Source of the DNA: CAVQMB01 sp963713445
GTDB taxonomy: Bacteria; Pseudomonadota; Gammaproteobacteria; Competibacterales; Competibacteraceae
Length of the DNA: 13,495 bases
Assembly: GCA_963713445.1 (NCBI GenBank)
Contig: CAVQMB010000039.1
Location: 1-13,495 of the forward strand
Direction: 5' to 3'
In this document: piece after piece, positions 6,478 through 13,495 of the stretch
Position numbering within the stretch: the first letter of the stretch is position 1
Layout of the letters: every line of letters starts with the position of its first letter
Translations under genes and position numbers: made by a program
Notes under the pieces: generated by a model
Told to the model about the DNA's origin: nothing
The model's database searches: none
The model's input: only the letters and a program-made list of their open reading frames with translations

Positions 6478-9400
6478 GTCGGTCGCGTCGTAAATCTTGT
6501 TGTCGGCAGTGATGCGTCCGGTGATCGCCCAGCGCCGTGATGTCGGCGGTGGTGGTGGCGCTGCTGTTGACCGTATAGTTGCCGGCGTCCGCCCCAGTGA
6601 GGGTGAGCCCGGTACCGGTCACCGTCTTGCCGGTGCCCGCGTTCTTGGTGTCGAAACTCGCCGCGCCGCCGCTGTAGCTCACCGCGTCAGTACCCAGCAC
6701 GCCGCTCAGCGTGCGTCCGGTGATCGTCGCCACGTCGGTCGCGTCGTAGACCTTGTTCGCCGCCGTGATGCCGCCGGTGATCGCCTTGGCCGTGATGTCA
6801 GCGGTGGTCGTGGCGCTGCTGTTGACCGTGTAGTTGCCGGCGTCCGCTCCAGTGAGGGTGAGCCCGGTGCCGGTCACCGTCTTGCCGGTGCCCGCGTTCT
6901 TGTTGTCGAAGCTCGCCGCGCCGCCGCTGTAGCTCACCACGTCCGTGGCCAGCACGCCGGTGAGCGTGCGGGTGAGGATCGTCGCCGCGTCGATCCCATC
7001 GTAGATCTTGTTGTCGGCAGTGATACGGCCGGTGATCGCCTTGGCCGTGATGTCGGCGGTGGTGGTGGCGCTGCTGTTGACCGTGTAGTTGCCGGCGTCC
7101 GCACCAGTGAGGGTGAGCCCGGTGCCGGTCACCGTCTTGCCGGTGCCCGCGTTCTTGGTGTCGAAACTCGCCGCGCCGCCGCTGTAGCTCACCGCGTCAG
7201 TACCCAGCACGCCGCTCAGCGTGCGTCCGGTGATCGTCGCCACGTCGGTCGCGTCGTAGACCTTGTTCGCCGCCGTGATGCCGCCGGTGATGCCCAGCGC
7301 CGTGATGGTTCCCGCTGCGCTGTTCGTGGTGACGGTGTAGTTACCGCCTGCGTTGCCGTCGTTGAGCATATAGCCGCCATTGACGTTCAGGGTGCTGCCG
7401 AGCGCACCCATGACATTCTTGCTGGCATACGCCTGGCTCAGGTCAGTGAGTGTGTCGCCCGTTTGCAGGCCGCTGTAGGTCACTACGCCCATCGAGCCGG
7501 TGGTGCCGTTATACACACGGCTGTCAGTCACCGCTTTGATCGCGAGTGGCGCCGGGGTAATGTCAGCCGTGGTCGTTGTGGTGGTGCTGACCGTATAGTT
7601 GCCGGCATCGGCACCAATGAGACTCAGGCCAGAGCCCGTCACCGTCTTACCGGCGGCTGCGTTCTTGTCGGAGAAGGTGGCAGTGCCGCCGCTATAGCTC
7701 ACTACGTCAGTACTCAGCACACCGCTCAGCGTGCGTCCGGTGATAGTCGCCACGTCGGTCGCATCGTAGACTTTGTTCGCAGCCGTGATGCTGCCGGTGA
7801 TGCTCAGCGCGGTGATGGTGCCCACTGCGCTGTTCGTGGTGATACTGTAGTTGCCGCCCGCGTTGCCGTCGGTGAGCGTGTAGCCGCCATTTACGTTCAG
7901 GGTGCTGCCGAGCGCACCCATGACATTCTTGCTGGCATACGCCTGGCTCAGGCCGGTGAGTGTGTCGCCCGTTCGCAGGCCGCTGTATGTCACCACACCT
8001 GCGGAGCTGGTGGTGCCGTTATACACACGGCTGTCAGTCACCGCGTTGATCGCGAGTGCTGCCGGGGTGATGTCAGCCGTGGTCGTTGCGGTGCTGTTGA
8101 CCGTATAGTTGCCGGCGTCCGCCCCAGAGAGGGTGAGCCCGGTACCGGTCACCGTCTTACCGGTGCCCACGTTCTTGGTGTCGAAACTCGCCGCGCCGCC
8201 GCTGTAGCTCACCACGTCAGTACCCAGCACACCGCTCAGCGTGCGTTCGGTGATGGTCGCCACGTGGGTCGCGTCGTAGACCTTGTTCGCCGCCGTGATG
8301 CTGCCGGTGATGCCCAGCGCCGTGATGTCAGCGGTGGTGGTGGCGCTGCTGTTCACCGTATAGTTGCCGGCATCAACGCCAATGAGTCTCAGGCCCGAGC
8401 CCGTCACCGTCTTGCCGGTGGCTACGTTTTTGTCGCTGAAGAGTGCCGTGCCGCCGCTATAGCTTACCGTGTCACCGATAATCACGCCGCTCAGTGTGAG
8501 AGTCAGGATCGTGGCCGAGTTGTTCGCGTCGTAGTCCTTGTTCGCCGCCGTGATGCTGCCGGTGATCCCCCGCGCCGTGATGCTCGCCGCCGCCGTCGCG
8601 GTGGTCGAGGTCAGCGCGTAGTTGCTCGCCAGGCCGGTCCCGTCCGCAATGCTGTAGCCCGTGCCCGTCACCGTGTCGGCCACCAGCACGTCTTTAGAGT
8701 TGAAGTTGATGTTGGCAGCAAGCGGACCGTTGAGGGTCAGCGTCTCGGAGCCCACGCCCGTCGCTACCGTGCCGATGTTGGAGAGCGTCGCCCGCGTGTC
8801 ACCGTCATAAACCTTGTCGTCGGCCACGGTGCCGCTAATGGTCACGGCCTTGGGCGTGACGGTCAACGTGCCGTCGATAAAGGTGATGAGGTAGTGTTGG
8901 TCAGATTGCAGCCCAGCCGGCGTAATGACATAACTGTTGGCATTTATTGCGCCCTGCGAGGTACCGCTGTAGCTCAAGGCGCCGGCGGGAGCAATGCTAT
9001 TGACCAGCCCGGAATAGGTCACGCCGTTTCCACCGGAATACGCGATCCCGTTATAAGTTTTGGTGTCACTGTTCGCCGTCACCGACAGCGGCGTCATGAA
9101 TGACTGCAGAAGCGGGTAGGTCTGTCCGTCATACATCAACCAGGTGTTGGTGAAGTCCCATCCCGGATCGCCGCCGCCGTTGGCGAGGCTCGCCGAAGTA
9201 AAGTTGGCTTGTGTCTGCATATCGGCGGTGGTCATGCCAAGGCCACCGCCTGCTGAAATCTGCACGATCGATGTCGTTTTGTCCCAGAAGCTATTGGAGA
9301 CGACGTTTGCATTGCTGCTTCCGATGAGTGCGCCGCGGCTGGCACCGGTTCCGCTCACACCGCCCGCGGCATAGCTGTTCATAACGGTGCCTGATGTATT

Positions 9401-11806
9401 ACTCCCGATCAGGCCACCGACACCAGCGCCCGTCCCTCCGTCGACGTTGCCCGTGGCGTAGCTGCTGCTGATCGCGCCCGACGTGTTGCCGCCGATCAGT
9501 CCGCCGGTACCAGCAGCACCACTCACACTGCCTGTCGCGAAACTGGTGCCGATTGACCCCGACGTGTTGCTGCCCACCAGTCCGCCGGTGCCGGCAGCGC
9601 CGCTCACATCTCCCGTGGCGTAGCTGGTGCTGATCGCCCCCGTCGTGCTGCTGCCCACCAGCCCGCCGGTCCCGGCAGCGCCAACCACGTTACCAGTGGC
9701 ATAGCTGTTACTGATTGCCCCTGTCGTGTTGCTGCCCACCAGCCCACCGGTCCCGGCAGCACCGCTCACGCTTGCCGTGGCATAGCTGTTGCTGATGGAG
9801 GTGCCTGGTCCGTTGTTTCCCACCAGTGCACCGGTCCCGGCAAGGCCCGTCACGCTGCCGCCGACCAGTCCCACATTCCGAATGACGGCGCCGCTCCCGG
9901 TAACCCCAAACAGTCCGACGTCGGGCGTTGTCAGATTAATGGTGAGTGAAGAAACAGTGTGGCCCAGCCCGTCGAAAGTGCCGGTGAATGGGGTGGCCAA
10001 ACTCCCAATCGGCGTGAAACCCGTGCCAGCGTTCCATGCGGAGGTTGCTGTCGCATCGATGTCGCTGCCGAGAGCGTAGTTCGTGGCCAAGCCGCCGTTC
10101 ATCCCCTGCAGATCGGCGGACGTGGTACTACCCGGCGCACCCAGGTCGTTGATCACGGTATAGGTTGCGCCTGCGATAGCCAGACTCGGATTGGTTCCGG
10201 ATAAGGTGACGGATGCGCCGTTAAGATTGAACACACCCATTCCGCTCGCTGGATCGACACCATTCGCGGTGTTTGGATTGATGACGAGGCCGGCTGTGTT
10301 GCCGGTTGCCGTAACGTTGGCGTTGATGTTGACGTCGTTGGAAGCGGTGAGCGTCAGGACATTATTCGCGCTCCAGCTCACTGTGTCATTGACGTTCACG
10401 TTACCGCTTCCCGACGACCCCCCGCCGCTGCTTTGCACTTCAACATCAGTCGTCCCCAGATCGGACGAGAGCGCAGTTCCCGTGATGTCCCCGCCGCTCG
10501 CGGCAATCGTGAAGTCCTGCGGATCGATCAGCCAGGTGCCTGTCTTCCCTTGTGTAGCCAGCGTGTTAAGCCGAGCGCTTTCGGCAATCGACAGATTGTG
10601 ACCGGAGGTTTCGATGAACCCCCCATCGCCGGAATTCGATCCGCCGCGCGCAGTCAAGATGCCGGCCACAGAGGTGTCGCCGTCCGACCAGACAGCGATC
10701 CTGCCGCCGTTGCCGGTATTGATTGCATCGGCGTTGATGCTGGAGTTGGCGCCTATCGTGGTAGCTAAGGCGTTCTGCTCCGGCCCGGCACCGTGGAAGT
10801 TACCGCCCACCAGCACTGTCCCGCCACCCGCCATGCCGGATGCGTCAACGCCCGCCGCAGTGAGGTCGACGCGGTTACCCAGCAGCTGGACGGTGCCGCC
10901 TTTGCCGGACGGTCCCGTGTTCCTGGCTTCGATTGTGCCGGACACCTGTGTGGTGCCGGTTTCGGACTGAACCGTGATCTGGCCGCCCTGCTCGCCGCTG
11001 GCGCTGAGGCGGCTGCCGGCTTCGAGGGTTACATCCCGCTTCGCACGCAGGACGAGTTTGCCGCTGGCATCCCTCACCACCTGGTCGGCATTGATAATGC
11101 CCGCGTTGCGCAGCGCCGCGCCGTAAATACCGACTTGCCCGCTTTGCGCAAGGATCTTGCCCACGTTAACGGCGGTGTTGTCGCCTGCCGTGATTTCGAC
11201 CCTCACCCCTGGCGTGCTGGTGTCGAAGATCTTTACCGACTGGCCAGCGGCCAGAATCACGTCACCTTGCGGGCTGTTGATGATGCCGCTGTTGGCGACA
11301 TTGGGTGCAACCAGATAGACGCTGCCACCCGAAGGCGTGATGATGGTGCCCTGATTCACCACCTTACCGGCAAGCGGATTGGGCGCAAAATTGAGACGGC
11401 CGGCAAGAAAGTCTTGATTGCTTAGGTTGAGCGTCGAAGCCACCAGCCCGGCCACGTCGACGCGCGCGCCCTGCCCGAACAGGATACCGCTCGGATTGAT
11501 CAGGAAAACCCGGCCGTTCGAGGTGAGCGTCCCGAAGATGACTGATGGATCGGGGCCGACGACGCGATTGAGAACGTTCGAGGCGGCGCTCTGCTGGATG
11601 AAGCGAGTTGTTTCGCTCGCACCGATCGAAAACCCCTGCCAGTCGATAACTGTTCCGGGGTTGTTGGTGATGTTTAGTATACTACCCTGAGTGGAGAAGC
11701 TGGCCTGACCCGTAATTACAGTTGGGTCTGTGCCATTCGCCCGGAGTTGGCCTGAGGCAAAAACCAACGCTATCGTTGCGGCAATAGCTGTCAGTTTAGG
11801 AGTCAT
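6431..11806 (-). CDS. Filamentous-haemagglutinin-like exoprotein (TpsA adhesin), main part, frameshifted near its 3' end
   Basis: ATG 11806 follows AGGA at about 7 bases (GACAGGAAAAAAAC). Residues 1-23 form a signal peptide. Residues about 27-140 are the TPS/Haemagglut_act domain (PF05860), with NVLNRV at 78-83 and NPSGI at 104-108, which the partner transporter recognises. A beta-helix-like region with G-rich repeats follows, then seven GLUG repeats of about 27 residues (about 656-842), an MBG-type domain from about 904 (TANSDTKTYNG), a 93-residue YDG domain (ISGTVADDKVYDG), and 85-residue YDG-type units. Near residue 1760 one extra base shifts the frame, and 31 unrelated residues follow before the stop. 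Removing the base gives 2437 residues in total. The intact protein would be a surface or released adhesin. The truncated form keeps the export signals but loses five repeats, two MBG domains and the tail. Confidence 0.9.
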   Translation of the reverse strand: MTPKLTAIAATIALVFASGQLRANGTDPTVITGQASFSTQGSILNITNNPGTVIDWQGFSIGASETTRFIQQSAASNVLNRVVGPDPSVIFGTLTSNGRVFLINPSGILFGQGARVDVAGLVASTLNLSNQDFLAGRLNFAPNPLAGKVVNQGTIITPSGGSVYLVAPNVANSGIINSPQGDVILAAGQSVKIFDTSTPGVRVEITAGDNTAVNVGKILAQSGQVGIYGAALRNAGIINADQVVRDASGKLVLRAKRDVTLEAGSRLSASGEQGGQITVQSETGTTQVSGTIEARNTGPSGKGGTVQLLGNRVDLTAAGVDASGMAGGGTVLVGGNFHGAGPEQNALATTIGANSSINADAINTGNGGRIAVWSDGDTSVAGILTARGGSNSGDGGFIETSGHNLSIAESARLNTLATQGKTGTWLIDPQDFTIAASGGDITGTALSSDLGTTDVEVQSSGGGSSGSGNVNVNDTVSWSANNVLTLTASNDVNINANVTATGNTAGLVINPNTANGVDPASGMGVFNLNGASVTLSGTNPSLAIAGATYTVINDLGAPGSTTSADLQGMNGGLATNYALGSDIDATATSAWNAGTGFTPIGSLATPFTGTFDGLGHTVSSLTINLTTPDVGLFGVTGSGAVIRNVGLVGGSVTGLAGTGALVGNNGPGTSISNSYATASVSGAAGTGGLVGSNTTGAISNSYATGNVVGAAGTGGLVGSSTTGAISTSYATGDVSGAAGTGGLVGSNTSGSIGTSFATGSVSGAAGTGGLIGGNTSGAISSSYATGNVDGGTGAGVGGLIGSNTSGTVMNSYAAGGVSGTGASRGALIGSSNANVVSNSFWDKTTSIVQISAGGGLGMTTADMQTQANFTSASLANGGGDPGWDFTNTWLMYDGQTYPLLQSFMTPLSVTANSDTKTYNGIAYSGGNGVTYSGLVNSIAPAGALSYSGTSQGAINANSYVITPAGLQSDQHYLITFIDGTLTVTPKAVTISGTVADDKVYDGDTRATLSNIGTVATGVGSETLTLNGPLAANINFNSKDVLVADTVTGTGYSIADGTGLASNYALTSTTATAAASITARGITGSITAANKDYDANNSATILTLTLSGVIIGDTVSYSGGTALFSDKNVATGKTVTGSGLRLIGVDAGNYTVNSSATTTADITALGITGSITAANKVYDATHVATITERTLSGVLGTDVVSYSGGAASFDTKNVGTGKTVTGTGLTLSGADAGNYTVNSTATTTADITPAALAINAVTDSRVYNGTTSSAGVVTYSGLRTGDTLTGLSQAYASKNVMGALGSTLNVNGGYTLTDGNAGGNYSITTNSAVGTITALSITGSITAANKVYDATDVATITGRTLSGVLSTDVVSYSGGTATFSDKNAAAGKTVTGSGLSLIGADAGNYTVSTTTTTTADITPAPLAIKAVTDSRVYNGTTGSMGVVTYSGLQTGDTLTDLSQAYASKNVMGALGSTLNVNGGYMLNDGNAGGNYTVTTNSAAGTITALGITGGITAANKVYDATDVATITGRTLSGVLGTDAVSYSGGAASFDTKNAGTGKTVTGTGLTLTGADAGNYTVNSSATTTADITAKAITGRITADNKIYDGIDAATILTRTLTGVLATDVVSYSGGAASFDNKNAGTGKTVTGTGLTLTGADAGNYTVNSSATTTADITAKAITGGITAANKVYDATDVATITGRTLSGVLGTDAVSYSGGAASFDTKNAGTGKTVTGTGLTLTGADAGNYTVNSSATTTADITALGDHRTHHCRQQDLRRDRRGDDHRTHAERCAGY
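6521..6540 (-). other. Hybrid linker with one extra base: adhesin frameshift site
   Basis: On the plus strand the two usual linkers are GTGATGCCCAGCGCCGTGATG (ALGITG) and GTGATCGCCTTGGCCGTGATG (AKAITG), both 21 bases. Here the sequence is GTGATCGCCCAGCGCCGTGA..., which begins like the second type and ends like the first and is one base longer. It reads as a C inserted at about 6526 or as a misaligned junction between two units. It ends the 1791-residue frame. Confidence 0.85.
7301..8127 (-). repeat. 827-bp near-perfect duplication, copy 2
   Basis: This is the partner of 5260-6086 with a single mismatch seen. It encodes the same variant-YDG-variant trio as copy 1, upstream of the frameshift in coding direction. 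At its edges the copies diverge at once: 7300 is C against G at 5259, and 8128 is A against T at 6087. Confidence 0.88.
9280..9840 (-). repeat. Seven GLUG-motif repeats (81-bp period) within the adhesin
   Basis: The coding strand gives successive units of about 27 residues of the form GTGGLVGSNTTGAISNSYAT plus G-x-VSGAA. The DNA period is 81 bases: for example TGCCCACCAG recurs at 9571, 9652 and 9733 on the plus strand. GLUG motifs (PF07581) occur in surface and adhesin-type proteins. The first and last units are the most diverged (ALVGNNGPGTSIS; ALIGSSNANVVSNSFWD). Confidence 0.85.
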
Positions 11807-11813
11807 GTTTTTT

Positions 11814-11866
11814 TCCTGTCGAATCTGGCATCAAGAATCGGGGTGCGGATTCAGCTTCAGATGCCA
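11814..11866 (-). promoter_or_regulatory. Adhesin leader: ribosome binding site and nested stem-loop
   Basis: On the coding strand TGGCATC (11866-11860) pairs with GATGCCA (11832-11826). Inside it GAATC (11852-11848) pairs with GATTC (11839-11835). The structure ends about 8 bases before AGGA (11817-11814), the ribosome binding site of the adhesin start at 11806. A fold here could affect ribosome access. I found no convincing -35/-10 pair in 11867-11918, so the promoter is not placed. Confidence 0.35.
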
Positions 11867-11918
11867 AGGAAATACACTCTTTACTACCGGATGCAGGTTT
11901 CACTTGTCGGAATTCTGC

Positions 11919-12068
11919 TTATCTCAGGTGAATACCGCCGAACAGCCCCAGCAATCCGACGACGATCAAATAGGCTGCGACGATATAGTTCAGCAGACGG
12001 GGCAAGACCAGAATGAGTATGCCGGCGAGCAGCGATACCAAGGGTGCCACACTCAAGGTGATATTCAT
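11919..12068 (-). CDS. DUF3096 family membrane microprotein (49 aa)
   Basis: The product starts MNITLSVAPLVSLLAGILIL and continues VLPRLLNYIVAAYLIVVGLLGLFGG, matching the short DUF3096 family (PF11295): two hydrophobic segments joined by a PRLLNYIVA turn. Length is typical at about 50 residues. ATG 12068 is chosen because AAGGG stands 3 bases before it within GGAAAGGGTC, and because upstream codons (a longer frame to 12176) add a poorly conserved Arg-rich stretch. It probably sits in the inner membrane; its function is unknown. It lies 112 bp upstream of the adhesin on the same strand. Nothing in the sequence links it to secretion, and the gap is large enough for a separate adhesin promoter. 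Confidence 0.8.
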   Translation of the reverse strand: MNITLSVAPLVSLLAGILILVLPRLLNYIVAAYLIVVGLLGLFGGIHLR

Positions 12069-12122
12069 GACCCTTTCCCTGGTGCTCAGAGAGACTAAAT
12101 GAAGATATCCCTGTTCCCCGGA

Positions 12123-12150
12123 TTTATCTGTACGCCAGCGCACAGATAAA
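12123..12150. promoter_or_regulatory. 28-bp perfect dyad upstream of the DUF3096 gene
   Basis: TTTATCTGT (12123-12131) and ACAGATAAA (12142-12150) are perfect inverted repeats of 9 bases around a 10-base centre. The dyad lies 54 bp upstream of the DUF3096 start. It is AT-rich and lacks a T-run on either strand, so it looks more like a binding site for a dimeric regulator than a terminator. Which protein would bind is unknown. Confidence 0.35.
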
Positions 12151-12369
12151 CGGATGCAGATGCGGATCCGAAGCACTTTTTATGACCCGCCTCGATAAAG
12201 CAAAATTACTGCCGGTCTGCTCCTGAAAACCTGGCGTCGATGGCGTTCCGCTTATGTATGCAATTGCACAGCGCGCTGCGCATGGACGGCGATAATCGAT
12301 GTGGCCATACCTCTCGGCCCTAGGGAGCCGCCGCCTTCCCTCAGCCCGGCAACGTTGAACGAGAATGAC

Positions 12370-12628
12370 TTCGATGCGCAGATTGATCTCCACGGTGGTG
12401 TGAACCCGCTGGCTTTGATGTCGAAATCGAGGTTAAGTACCGAAGCTCCTGCGGGGCCTCGCCCAGCAGGCGGTCATCCCAGGTAGCCAGTTCCGTCAGG
12501 CGGTTGTCCGCCAGCATGAAGTTCTTCAACTGCGCCGGACTTAAATGATCCAGGCAGATGGCCGGGACCTCGGTCATCCCAATCTTTTCAGCGACACTCG
12601 TCCGAGCGTGGCCGCACATGATGCGGTC
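12370..12628 (-). pseudogene. Decayed ParB-like nuclease-domain gene fragment
   Basis: The minus strand reads DRIMCGHARTSVAEKIGMTE, then VPAICLDHLSPAQLKNFML and ADNRLTELATWDDRLLGE. This is the pattern of ParB/Srx-fold proteins (usual form AGHGR...A..LGM.EVPVI.LDHLS.AQ..AY.LADN...E...WD..LL), often the N-terminal domain of phage or plasmid DNA-modification proteins. Near 12436 the sense moves to another frame (LNLDFDIKASGF), and near 12400 to a third (TTVEINLRIE), matching the usual LDFDI...TGFE..EIDLRI continuation. The first part of the domain is missing upstream of 12628. With at least two frameshifts and a lost N-terminus it is a dead remnant, probably of a mobile element. Confidence 0.65.
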
Positions 12629-12766
12629 ACGATAGTTGTAGGCGCCGTATAGGACACGCGCCCTGCACGGGATGAAGGGCGCGAATGATATGAATCCAGC
12701 CGCCCACGAAATCAAAAATGTGGCCACCGAATCGATGACCGGTGCGACTTCTGACACGGCGGCGAC

Positions 12767-12793
12767 AGGGGTTCGAATCCCCTAGGATTTCCA
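12767..12793 (+). other. tRNA T-arm-like sequence, possible attachment-site remnant
   Basis: AGGGG (12767-12771), TTCGAAT and CCCCT (12779-12783) form a perfect 5-bp T-stem with a canonical loop; AGGATTT and CCA (12791-12793) follow. The discriminator base is missing for a standard acceptor end, and no 5' half of a tRNA is visible upstream, where the ParB remnant lies. It may be an att remnant or chance. Confidence 0.3.
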
Positions 12794-12796
12794 ATG

Positions 12797-13233
12797 ATAA
12801 AACTTTTGAAAAATTGCACATTCGTTGCTGACTTTTGGGTGTTTGTAGGGGGGCAGTAATGTCGCATTTCGAACCCGGGCACTGGCACATCATCGGGCGC
12901 GACCGAAAGAGTCGAGAGTGCGCGCCGGACACGCGGAGAGGGGAGGGGCGGCACCCTTTGATAACATGAGCGAACTGCTCTTAACTTATTGTTATATTAA
13001 GCAGAAAACCATCCTTCAATAGGCACTAGGAGCCCGTTTTTATAACATTTAAATCCCCTTGGGGACGCCATTAAAAACAATAAATTAAATATAATTACGA
13101 TTCATCGAATTTAGTTAGTTTTTAGTAAAAATCCTGATCCCTCATCAAACGCGCCCGAATTAATCAGGGAAACATTATCGAAACTATTTATCACCAGGTC
13201 GGAAATCTCTATCCGCATTGAGAAGGTTGATAA
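12797..13233. other. Non-coding stretch, AT-rich from about 12960
   Basis: I see no gene here. From about 12960 base composition drops from GC-rich to clearly AT-rich, with runs such as TTAAATATAATTACG. A weak CCTGAT...ATCAGG inverted repeat lies around 13132-13168. The minus-strand frames over 12797-12954 read like chance translations and overlap the tRNA-like sequence. Confidence 0.5.
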
Positions 13234-13275
13234 ATAATATTCGACACTCAAAGCCTGTTTCTTGGCCTTATATTT

Positions 13276-13495
13276 ATGCTCATGGGAGCAGCGATATCAT
13301 GGTTTGTGACGTGTTCTTATTATGAGCGCAGTACTAGTAGCCGACTTATAATCAGCACAACCTATCCATGGCACTTGTTTTCTGGTGTAGATTCACGGAC
13401 ACGAAATAGGCTTCAAATTCTCGTAGATGGCGAGCCGGTACGGCGCGAAATGTGCGATTGTTTTTGGGTGAGGTGGATTCTTTACTGGTTAGTGT
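13276..13495 (+). CDS. Possible partial membrane-anchored protein, runs off the right edge
   Basis: A frame open from 13234 to the end includes ATG at 13276 and 13282. It reads LFLGLIFMLMGAAISWFV, a plausible transmembrane helix, then TCSYYERSTSSRLIISTTYP and LQILVDGEPVRRE. The layout (one helix, then a polar domain) is like small membrane-anchored proteins of unknown function. No ribosome binding site precedes the ATGs. A GAGAAGG at about 13220 precedes a TTG in another frame, so a start-proximal frameshift is possible. The last 20 or so residues (CDCFWVRWILYW) look less natural and may be out of frame. I cannot name a family. Confidence 0.33.
   Translation, partial: MLMGAAISWFVTCSYYERSTSSRLIISTTYPWHLFSGVDSRTRNRLQILVDGEPVRREMCDCFWVRWILYWLV

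Larger units (their letters stand above)
5261..8576 (-). repeat. Array of thirteen 255-bp units encoding 85-residue YDG-type repeats
   Basis: Unit borders are marked by GTGATG on the plus strand at 5261, 5516, 5771, 6026, 6281, 6537, 6792, 7047, 7302, 7557, 7812, 8067, 8322 and 8577. Every step is 255 bases except 6281 to 6537, which is 256. Two unit types are present: the classic YDG type (ITAANKVYDATDVATI...VSYSGG...GNYTVNSS) and a variant (AVTDSRVYNGTT...YASKNVMGALGSTLNVNGGY). Linkers between units are mostly ALGITG, AKAITG, PAALAI or PAPLAI. YDG domains (PF18657) are stalk-like repeats of secreted adhesins. The even period and high identity point to growth by unequal recombination. Confidence 0.9.

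Noticed and set aside
6521..6540. Programmed ribosomal frameshifting to produce full-length adhesin
   Set aside because: There is no slippery heptamer or downstream pseudoknot pattern. The site differs from all sister linkers by one extra base, which points to mutation, recombination or error.
5261..8576. Regular direct repeats as a CRISPR-like array
   Set aside because: Units are 255 bp, coding, contiguous and without spacers; they encode YDG-type protein repeats.
5170..9103. Two very long plus-strand frames (5170-6540 and 6497-9103) antisense to the adhesin
   Set aside because: The 255-bp period is a multiple of three, so one stop-free antisense unit repeats into a long frame. The translation is Arg/Ala/Val/His-rich, low in complexity, and mirrors the repeats; the real domains are on the minus strand.
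9144..11690. Several plus-strand frames of 76-210 codons opposite the adhesin N-terminal half
   Set aside because: They are shadows of the high-GC adhesin gene on the opposite strand, whose signal peptide, TPS domain and GLUG repeats are clear.
11821..11918. Sigma54-type or sigma70 promoter upstream of the adhesin
   Set aside because: A TTGGCA...GCTG match has GG-GC spacing of 8 instead of 10, and the best -35/-10 hexamers match poorly, so no promoter is called.
12627..12954. Minus-strand frames of 101 and 80 codons
   Set aside because: They run through the T-arm-like sequence (the GFEPLSPP-type translation is a typical artefact of such sequences) and show no protein features.

Overview
The window looks like a proteobacterial chromosome segment, probably a betaproteobacterium. 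A Nitrosospira/Nitrosomonas-type ammonia oxidiser is my guess from the look of the adhesin, the DUF3096 gene and the left-edge gene; I cannot confirm it without a search. The genes have high GC at third codon positions, except for the last ~530 bases, which are AT-rich.

The centre (2829-11806, minus strand) is a two-partner secretion (type Vb) locus. A giant filamentous-haemagglutinin-like exoprotein is followed 46 bp later by its FhaC/ShlB-type outer-membrane transporter. The exoprotein has a signal peptide, a TPS domain, seven GLUG repeats, an MBG domain, an array of 85-residue YDG-type repeats, two more MBG domains and a short Cys-containing tail. Thirteen repeats lie in strict 255-bp register (5261-8576). 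One extra base near 6526, in a linker that looks like a hybrid of two linker types, breaks the frame. The gene now reads as a 1791-residue product plus a detached C-terminal part; removing that base restores 2437 residues. An 827-bp block is present twice in the array with one mismatch. A DUF3096 membrane microprotein sits just upstream on the same strand.

The left third (1-2830) is an accessory region: a partial gene and a small conserved-looking gene on the minus strand, a GC-rich hairpin, then on the plus strand a HEPN-domain gene overlapping an unrecognised partner gene, and a DUF4145 zinc-ribbon protein. The HEPN pair carries three single-base frameshifts, all in short homopolymers. This block ends at the 3' end of a tRNA-Arg-like sequence, fused to a truncated, frameshifted IS6-family transposase that abuts the transporter gene.

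The right edge (12069-13495) holds a 28-bp dyad, a decayed ParB-like gene, a second tRNA T-arm-like sequence, an AT-rich stretch with no convincing gene, and the start of a possible membrane protein running off the end.

The best candidates for something undescribed are the overlapping HEPN/partner pair (with DUF4145 next to it) and the repeat-driven remodelling of the adhesin. The many single-base frameshifts mean that sequencing error has to be excluded first.
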